Below are positions 7,530-12,377 of a stretch of 12,377 bases of DNA, in pieces. The DNA is from Pseudolysobacter sp. (GTDB lineage: Bacteria; Pseudomonadota; Gammaproteobacteria; Xanthomonadales; Rhodanobacteraceae). The notes below the pieces were generated by a model. The model was not told where the DNA came from. It saw only the letters and a list, made by a program, of their open reading frames with translations, and ran no database searches. Where the stretch lies: NCBI GenBank assembly GCA_025351985.1, contig JANXUW010000764.1, forward strand, positions 1 to 12,377. The letters run 5' to 3'. A program made the position numbers and the translations under genes. Numbering within the stretch: position 1 is the first letter of the stretch; the number at the start of each line of letters is the position of its first letter.

Positions 7530-8501
7530 TTATGCCACCGCCGCCAATTTGATTTCCGCGGCCTGCTCGATGCGGCTGCGTTCCGCCGCTTGGCGACACA
7601 TCGGCTCGCACGTGCGCGAGAACAATTCCGTGACCCATTCGAGGAACGCCTGCACGCGCGCCGAAAGATGGCGCTTCTGCGGATACACCACCCACAGCGG
7701 CGAGCCGGTCGAAATGGTATCGGTCATGACGATCTGCAGCAGCCCCTGCGCGAGATGGATTGCGGCCAGACAATGCGGCGCCTGCACGATGCCGAGGCCG
7801 GCCACCGCGGCCTGGATCACCGACTCGCCATCATTGATCAACATGTGCGCATCGATATCCACACCCACGCGACCGCTCGGCGTATCGAACTGCCATTGAT
7901 ACGGTCGGCGCGTCGCCGGATCGACGAAGTTGATGCAGCGATGTTTTTTCAGATCCTCGATGCTGACCGGCGTGCCGTACTGCTGCAGATATTCCGGCGC
8001 GGCGCACAGCACATTGTTGAAGTAACCGACCTTGCGTGCGATCAAATCCGAATCCTCGAGCGCGCCCATGCGGATCGCGCAATCGAAACCTTCCTCGTTG
8101 AGGTCGAACGGGAAATCGCGCATCGACATGTCGATGCGGATATCCGGGAACTGCGCCTCGAACTTGGCGAAATTCGGAATCAACGCGCCACGCCCGATCG
8201 CCGTCGGCACGGCGATGCGCAAACTGCCGCTCGGTTTGGTGCGCGAATAACCGAGCGCTTCCTTCGCCTCGCTAAGATCCGCCAGGATGTCGCGACAACG
8301 CGCATAAAACGCGGCGCCGTCGTCGGTCAGGCGCAAGGTGCGGGTCGAGCGGAAAAACAGTTTGGCGTCGATTTGTTCTTCCAGTCGTGCGATCGCCCGA
8401 CTCACGCCGGAGGGTGTCATTTCCAATTGTTGCGCTGCAGCAGAAAAGCTCTTGGCTTCCACCACACGGACAAAAACGCTGATCGCAGAAAAGTCTTCCA
8501 T
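7530..8501 (-). CDS. LysR family transcriptional regulator (CrgA/DmlR-like)
   Basis: This 323-residue protein has a standard LysR build. Residues 1-60 form the winged helix (FVRVVEAKSFSAAAQQLEM, TPSGVSRAIARLEEQI, LFFRSTRTLRLTDDG) and a linker helix follows. The effector-binding domain starts near SGSLRIAVP (91-99) and includes the family's FDCAIRMGALEDSDLIARK and AAVAGLGIVQAPHCLA segments. This pattern fits the CrgA/DmlR/YafC branch, not the MexT branch that controls MexEF in Pseudomonas. The C-terminus extends about 30 residues past the usual end (CRQAAERSRIEQAAEIK). It is divergent from the MexEF-like efflux operon, the common layout for a LysR protein that controls the pump and itself. Start ATG 8501 has a CCGGAG site nine bases upstream. 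The inducer is unknown. Confidence 0.93.
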   Translation of the reverse strand: MEDFSAISVFVRVVEAKSFSAAAQQLEMTPSGVSRAIARLEEQIDAKLFFRSTRTLRLTDDGAAFYARCRDILADLSEAKEALGYSRTKPSGSLRIAVPTAIGRGALIPNFAKFEAQFPDIRIDMSMRDFPFDLNEEGFDCAIRMGALEDSDLIARKVGYFNNVLCAAPEYLQQYGTPVSIEDLKKHRCINFVDPATRRPYQWQFDTPSGRVGVDIDAHMLINDGESVIQAAVAGLGIVQAPHCLAAIHLAQGLLQIVMTDTISTGSPLWVVYPQKRHLSARVQAFLEWVTELFSRTCEPMCRQAAERSRIEQAAEIKLAAVA

Positions 8502-8523
8502 AGCGGCAAACTCCGGCTGATTG

Positions 8524-8551
8524 GTGACTCGGAATCACAAGTGAGGTGATT
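8524..8551. promoter_or_regulatory. Candidate LysR operator between regulator and efflux operon
   Basis: Three half-sites lie in 28 bases: GTGACT (8524-8529), AATCAC (8533-8538) and GTGATT (8546-8551). The last two are perfect inverted repeats with a 7-base spacer, and the first two are a near-perfect pair with a 3-base spacer. The cluster is 22 bases from the LysR start and about 85 bases before the MexE-like start, where LysR proteins usually bind. On the minus strand a TAGAAT -10-like hexamer overlaps the right half-site, consistent with autoregulation. The T-N11-A rule is satisfied only loosely. Confidence 0.5.
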
Positions 8552-8637
8552 CTAATCCTATTTATCGCTCCATGCGCAAGGTCTACAGTGTCAATCCTGC
8601 GCCGGGAGCCTCCGGCGAAGTTATCCAAGGATTTGCC

Positions 8638-9822
8638 ATGAAGAAGAAATTACTCATCAGCTCGAGCGCCGCGGTTATCGCAATTGCAGCAATTTGGCTC
8701 GCTGCGCGACCCGCTCCGATCCACGCCACGGAAAAACCGGCAGCCCAGGAAGTCACCGTTGCCGAGGTTTTGGTGCGGCCGGTCGATGACGCCGACGAGT
8801 TCACCGGACGGCTGCAGGCAGTCGATACCATCCAGTTACATCCGCGCGTCAGCGGTTACGTCGACTCCATCCATTTCAAGGAAGGCACGGCGGTGAAGAA
8901 GGACCAACTGCTGTTCCGCATCGATCCGCGCCCCTACCAGGCCGAGGTCGATCGCCTCAGCGCCAACCTCGCTCAGGCCAATGCCGAATACACGCTGGCG
9001 CAGGCGAATGCGGCGCGCAGCAAACGTCTGCTCGACCTGCAGGCGGTATCGCGCGAACAGGCGGATCGTCTCGATACCGCATCGTTGAGCGCACGTTCGC
9101 AGGTGGCATCGACCGCCGCCTCGCTCGACGCCGCACGACTCAATCGCAGCTTCACCGAAATCCGCGCACCGATCGACGGTCGCATCGGCAGCGCGCTGGT
9201 GACGCCGGGCAATCTCGTGACCAGCGCGGACGTATTGACCAGCGTCGTCAGCGTCGATCCGATCTATGCGTATTTCGATGTCGACGAACAGAGTTATCTG
9301 AAACTCGACCGCACGCGTCGCGAAGGCGCAAACGGCCCGAGCGTGAGCATGGGCCTGGCCGATGAAACCGGTTTCCCACACGCCGGTCGCATCGACTTTG
9401 TCGACAACCAGTTGCGTACCGGCTCGGGCACGATCCGATTGCGCGCGGTGTTCGCGAATGCCGATGCGAGTTACACGCCCGGCCTGTTTGTGCGCATCCA
9501 GTTGCGCAGTGCGAGCAAGATCGCGCGCGTGCTGATCGATGATCGTGCCGTCGCCACTGACCTCGGCAACAAGTACGTCTACGTGATCGGCAAGGACAAG
9601 AAAATCGAATATCGCCGCGTCGTGACCGGCCCGTTGCTGGACGGTTTGCGCGTGGTCAACGAAGGTCTGGCCGCGAACGAGACCGTCGTCGTGAACGGCT
9701 TGCAGCGCGTGCGACCCGGCGCGGAAGTGACGCCGGTCAAGGTCGCGATGGACACACGCACGCTGGATGCGGGCAAACAGATCGCCGCGGCCACCTTGCC
9801 GAAAGTCGGCGCGCAGAACTAA
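8638..9822 (+). CDS. mexE: MexE-type RND efflux periplasmic adaptor (membrane fusion protein)
   Basis: This 394-residue protein links an inner-membrane RND pump to an outer-membrane channel. Order of parts: N-terminal signal or anchor (MKKKLLISSSAAVIAIAAIW, 1-20), beta-barrel entry (DEFTGRLQAVDTIQLHPRVSGYVDS), lipoyl half (HFKEGTAVKKDQLLFRIDPRPY, 79-100), a helical hairpin about 101-165, second lipoyl half (FTEIRAPIDGRIG, 172-184), beta-barrel and membrane-proximal domains to NGLQRVRPGAEV. Wording matches MexE closely (DEFTGRL, RVSGYVD, FVDNQ, TPGLFVRI). MexE of Pseudomonas is a lipoprotein; here no Cys lies near the signal end, so it is not lipidated and may keep its N-terminal helix. ATG 8638, with AAGGA six bases before it, was preferred to the upstream ATG 8572, which would add 22 residues without a good binding site. 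It is the first gene of the operon divergent from the LysR gene. The symbol is by subfamily likeness only. Confidence 0.92.
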   Translation: MKKKLLISSSAAVIAIAAIWLAARPAPIHATEKPAAQEVTVAEVLVRPVDDADEFTGRLQAVDTIQLHPRVSGYVDSIHFKEGTAVKKDQLLFRIDPRPYQAEVDRLSANLAQANAEYTLAQANAARSKRLLDLQAVSREQADRLDTASLSARSQVASTAASLDAARLNRSFTEIRAPIDGRIGSALVTPGNLVTSADVLTSVVSVDPIYAYFDVDEQSYLKLDRTRREGANGPSVSMGLADETGFPHAGRIDFVDNQLRTGSGTIRLRAVFANADASYTPGLFVRIQLRSASKIARVLIDDRAVATDLGNKYVYVIGKDKKIEYRRVVTGPLLDGLRVVNEGLAANETVVVNGLQRVRPGAEVTPVKVAMDTRTLDAGKQIAAATLPKVGAQN

Positions 9823-9866
9823 TTATTCAGCCGCCTCGGCGCGGCATTGTCTCACCACGATCAACC

Positions 9867-9885
9867 GGGGCAGCCACGCTGCCCC
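9867..9885 (+). repeat. Intercistronic hairpin between mexE-like and mexF-like genes
   Basis: GGGGCAG, a CCACG loop, and CTGCCCC form a perfect 7-bp GC-rich stem in the 121-base gap between adaptor and pump genes. No T-run follows, so full termination is unlikely. It could be an RNA-processing or mRNA-stability element that sets the ratio of the two proteins. A second weaker stem (GCGC-GCAA-GCGC) lies nearer the pump start. Confidence 0.5.
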
Positions 9886-9943
9886 ACAGAAGACTGTTGC
9901 CCCGATTCTGCGCGCAAGCGCGACGTGAACAAGAAGAAACCTC

Positions 9944-12187
9944 ATGAAAATCGCTCAATATTTTGTCGACCGGCCGATCCTCGCCGGCGTGCTTTCCGTG
10001 CTGATCCTGCTCGCCGGCAGCATCTCGGTGTTTCGCCTGCCGATCAGCGAATATCCCGAAGTCGTGCCGCCGACCGTGGTGGTGCGCGCGAGTTATCCCG
10101 GTGCCAATCCGAAGGTGATCGCCGAAACCGTCGCCACGCCGCTGGAAGAACAGATCAACGGCGTCGAAGGCATGCTCTACACCGCATCGCAGGCGACCAG
10201 CGATGGGGCGATGACCTTGACCGTCACCTTCGCGCTCGGCACCGATCTGAACAACGCTCAGGTGCAGGTGCAGAACCGCGTGTCGCAAGCGCTGCCGAAA
10301 CTTCCGCAGGAAGTACAACGTCTCGGCGTGACCACGCAGAAAAGTTCGCCCGACCTGACCATGGTCGTGCATCTGATTTCGCCCGACCAACGCTATGACA
10401 TGTTGTACCTGTCGAACTACGCGCGTTTGCACGTGAAGGACCAACTCGCGCGGCTCGATGGCGTCGGTGATGTGCAGATTTTCGGCGCCGGCGAATACAG
10501 CATGCGCGTGTGGATGAATCCGGAAAAACTTGCGTTGCGTGAACTCATCACCGGTGACGTTTTGCGTTCGATTCGCGAGCAGAATATCGAAGTCGCCGCC
10601 GGCGCATTGAATGCGCAACCCGAACCGAACGGCGCGGCGTTCCAGCTCAACATCAATACGCGCGGACGCCTGATCACCGAGGATGATTTCCTCAACATCA
10701 TCGTGCGCACCGACAAGAACGGCGCGGTCACGCATCTGCGCGATGTCGCACGTGTCGAACTCGGCTCGAACAACTACGCGCTGCGCAGCCTGCTCAACAA
10801 TCAACCTGCGGTGGCCGTGCCGATCTTCCAGCGCCCGGGTTCGAACGCGATCCAGATTTCCGACGAAGTGCGCCAGGCCATGGCCGATCTGAAAAAGGAT
10901 TTTCCGCAAGGCGTGGACTACAGCATCGTCTACGATCCAACCGTGTTCGTGCGCGGCTCGATCGAGGCGGTCGTGCATACCTTGCTCGAAGCGATCCTGC
11001 TCGTGGTGCTCGTGGTGATCCTGTTCCTGCAGACGTGGCGCGCATCGATCATTCCGCTGGTCGCGGTGCCGGTGTCGTTGATCGGCACGTTTGCGGTGAT
11101 GTATGCGGTCGGATTTTCGCTGAACGCGTTGTCGCTGTTCGGCCTCGTGCTCGCGATCGGCATCGTTGTCGATGACGCGATTGTCGTGGTCGAAAACGTC
11201 GAGCGTCACATCGAAAAAGGCATGTCGCCGAAAGACGCCACGCGCCAGGCGATGCGCGAAGTCACCGGCCCGATCGTCGCCACCGCTCTGGTGTTGTGTG
11301 CCGTGTTCGTACCGGCCGCGTTCATCAGCGGGCTGACCGGCCAGTTCTATCGCCAGTTCGCGCTGACGATCGCGATCTCGACGGTGATCTCGGCGTTCAA
11401 TTCGTTGACCCTGAGTCCGGCGCTCGCCGCGTTGCTGCTGAAAGCCCACGACGCACCGAAGGATCGCTTGAGTCGCGGTATCGATTTTGCGTTCGGCTGG
11501 ATTTTCCGTCCGTTCAATCGCCTGTTCGAGCGCAGTTCGAACAGCTATGTCGGCGGTGTGCAGCGCGTGTTGCGCTCGGGTTCGATCGCGCTGGTGATCT
11601 ACGCCGGACTGATCGGCATGGCGTGGCTCGGTTTCGCCCACGTACCGACCGGATTCGTGCCGCCGCAGGACAAACAATACCTGGTGTCGTTCGCGCAATT
11701 GCCGGACGCCGCGTCGCTCGATCGCACCGAAGAAGTGATCCGCCGCATGAGCGATATCGCGCTCAAGCAACCCGGCGTGGAAAGCGCGGTGGCGTTCCCC
11801 GGATTGTCGATCAACGGCTTCACCAACAGCACCAACTCGGGCATCGTTTTCGCCACGCTCAAGCCGTTCGACGAGCGCCGCTCGGCGACGCTTTCCGCCG
11901 GTGCGATTGCCGGTGCGCTGAACCAGAAATACGCCGCGATCCAGGATGCCTACATCGCCGTTTTCCCGCCGCCGCCGGTGAACGGACTCGGCACGATCGG
12001 CGGCTTCCGCCTGCAGATCGAGGACCGCGCCGACGTCGGTTTCGAGGAGCTGTTCAAGCAGACGCGACAGGTCATCGAAGGCAGCGCAAAAACCCCCGAA
12101 CTGGCCGGACTGTTTTCGAGCTTCCAGGTCAGCGTGCCGCAGATTGATGCTGACGTGAATCGCGAGAAAGCCAAGGCGAAAGATTGA
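9944..12187 (+). CDS. mexF: MexF-type RND efflux pump, truncated at the C-terminus
   Basis: RND pumps of the HAE1 type export hydrophobic drugs across the cell envelope using the proton gradient and are normally about 1,040-1,060 residues. This frame stops at 747. The start is typical (AQYFVDRPILAGVLSVLILL, TM1; LPISEYPEVVPPTVVVRASYPG). TM2 to TM6 follow from about 340, including GIVVDDAIVVVENVERH with the proton-relay pair Asp410/Asp411, and SAFNSLTLSPALAALLLKAHDAPKDR is almost the MexF wording. TM7 is near 546-564 (SIALVIYAGLIGMAWLGFA). The second periplasmic loop runs to VPQIDADVNREKAKAKD, where MexF continues into the second docking domain. TM8-TM12, the relay Lys of TM10 and half of the funnel are absent, so it is very unlikely to work. 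No outer-membrane factor follows; parE's 3' end begins six bases later. The start ATG 9944 has only a weak AAGAAG site. Symbol is by subfamily likeness. Confidence 0.92.
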   Translation: MKIAQYFVDRPILAGVLSVLILLAGSISVFRLPISEYPEVVPPTVVVRASYPGANPKVIAETVATPLEEQINGVEGMLYTASQATSDGAMTLTVTFALGTDLNNAQVQVQNRVSQALPKLPQEVQRLGVTTQKSSPDLTMVVHLISPDQRYDMLYLSNYARLHVKDQLARLDGVGDVQIFGAGEYSMRVWMNPEKLALRELITGDVLRSIREQNIEVAAGALNAQPEPNGAAFQLNINTRGRLITEDDFLNIIVRTDKNGAVTHLRDVARVELGSNNYALRSLLNNQPAVAVPIFQRPGSNAIQISDEVRQAMADLKKDFPQGVDYSIVYDPTVFVRGSIEAVVHTLLEAILLVVLVVILFLQTWRASIIPLVAVPVSLIGTFAVMYAVGFSLNALSLFGLVLAIGIVVDDAIVVVENVERHIEKGMSPKDATRQAMREVTGPIVATALVLCAVFVPAAFISGLTGQFYRQFALTIAISTVISAFNSLTLSPALAALLLKAHDAPKDRLSRGIDFAFGWIFRPFNRLFERSSNSYVGGVQRVLRSGSIALVIYAGLIGMAWLGFAHVPTGFVPPQDKQYLVSFAQLPDAASLDRTEEVIRRMSDIALKQPGVESAVAFPGLSINGFTNSTNSGIVFATLKPFDERRSATLSAGAIAGALNQKYAAIQDAYIAVFPPPPVNGLGTIGGFRLQIEDRADVGFEELFKQTRQVIEGSAKTPELAGLFSSFQVSVPQIDADVNREKAKAKD

Positions 12188-12193
12188 CGACCG

Positions 12194-12377
12194 TTAGATA
12201 TCGATATCCTTGGCGGTATAAGCCTCAGACATGATGAATAGAAACCTCGGCTCGGGTTCCTTGCCCATCAATTCGCTCACGGCGCGTTCGGTATAGCCTT
12301 TATCGCCATCGGGCACGACCACGCGCAGGAGGCGTCTGCGTGAGGGATCGAGCGTGGTTTCGAAGAGAAGTTGCGCG
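12194..12377 (-). CDS. parE: DNA topoisomerase IV subunit B, C-terminal end (partial)
   Basis: The last 60 codons of a gene that enters from the right edge, ending in TAA at 12194-12196. The translation reads QLLFETTLDPSRRRLLRVVV, then TERAVSELMGKEPEPRFLFI and ends KDIDI. This is the C-terminus of a type IIA topoisomerase ATPase subunit: the ETTLDP-RRLLRV block and the LMGKEPEPRFxFI block are family hallmarks. ParE, which with ParC unlinks daughter chromosomes, fits better than GyrB because GyrB usually has GD-x-VEPRRxFIE here; GyrB is not fully excluded from 60 residues. The stop lies six bases from the stop of the truncated pump gene on the other strand, tail-to-tail. The ParE end appears complete, so the rearrangement harmed only the pump side. 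Confidence 0.8.
   Translation of the reverse strand, partial: AQLLFETTLDPSRRRLLRVVVPDGDKGYTERAVSELMGKEPEPRFLFIMSEAYTAKDIDI

Noticed and set aside
7590..8549. A 319-codon plus-strand frame opposite the LysR gene
   Set aside because: Antisense to a full LysR protein; no domain, and rich in Arg and His as expected of a shadow frame.
9827..11770. A 647-codon open frame on the minus strand opposite the MexF-type pump
   Set aside because: It is antisense to a clearly homologous RND gene, is extremely rich in Arg, His, Gln and Asp without any fold-like pattern, and arises from GC-rich codon bias of the sense strand.
12196..12209. A self-complementary GATATCGATATC string near the mexF-parE junction
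   Set aside because: It encodes the conserved C-terminal KDIDI of ParE, so codon content explains it. It was not taken as a recombination site.
1..12377. Search for CRISPR repeats, transposase genes, phage genes, toxin-antitoxin pairs or defence systems
   Set aside because: No regularly spaced repeats, transposase or integrase motifs, or recognisable defence domains were seen on either strand. The duplicated bioB/comF region shows no flanking insertion-sequence ends.

Overview
The window looks like the chromosome of a high-GC gammaproteobacterium of the Xanthomonadales/Lysobacterales, most likely Rhodanobacteraceae (Dokdonella/Rhodanobacter-like). This is inferred from the divergent bioB/comF pair, a DUF4124 protein, a CadC-like regulator with a TPR-type sensor, and an 'IFADGFD' linker after a signal peptide. 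No tRNA, rRNA, CRISPR array, transposase or phage gene is visible.

Region 1 (1-1808) is a scrambled locus. It opens with a decayed 5' end of a second comF copy (+), followed by a secreted PKD/fibro-slime protein (-) whose signal peptide is separated from the mature part by a one-base frameshift. A decayed 5' third of bioB (-) follows, lying head-to-head with the intact comF. The two remnants fit a duplicated or horizontally acquired second bioB-comF divergent pair in which each copy lost the opposite gene. An intact bioB would then be expected just left of the window.

Region 2 (1809-4672) carries intact comF (double zinc-ribbon phosphoribosyltransferase), an exported DUF4124-plus-trypsin-like protease with a complete H/D/S triad, and a small GNAT-like acetyltransferase.

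Region 3 (4673-7373) has a membrane-anchored winged-helix regulator with a repeat-rich sensor domain. It starts directly on the acetyltransferase stop codon and overlaps tail-to-tail with an exported serine hydrolase of the beta-lactamase fold.

Region 4 (7474-12187) is a LysR regulator divergent from a MexE/MexF-type RND efflux operon. A cluster of GTGATT/AATCAC half-sites in the shared promoter region is a good operator candidate. The RND pump stops after 747 residues, about 300 short of the family length, and no outer-membrane factor gene follows. Six bases after its stop lies the 3' end of parE (topoisomerase IV subunit B) on the opposite strand, so a deletion or rearrangement probably joined mexF to parE.

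I see no clearly new multi-gene system. The best leads are the bioB/comF double remnant and the mexF-parE junction.
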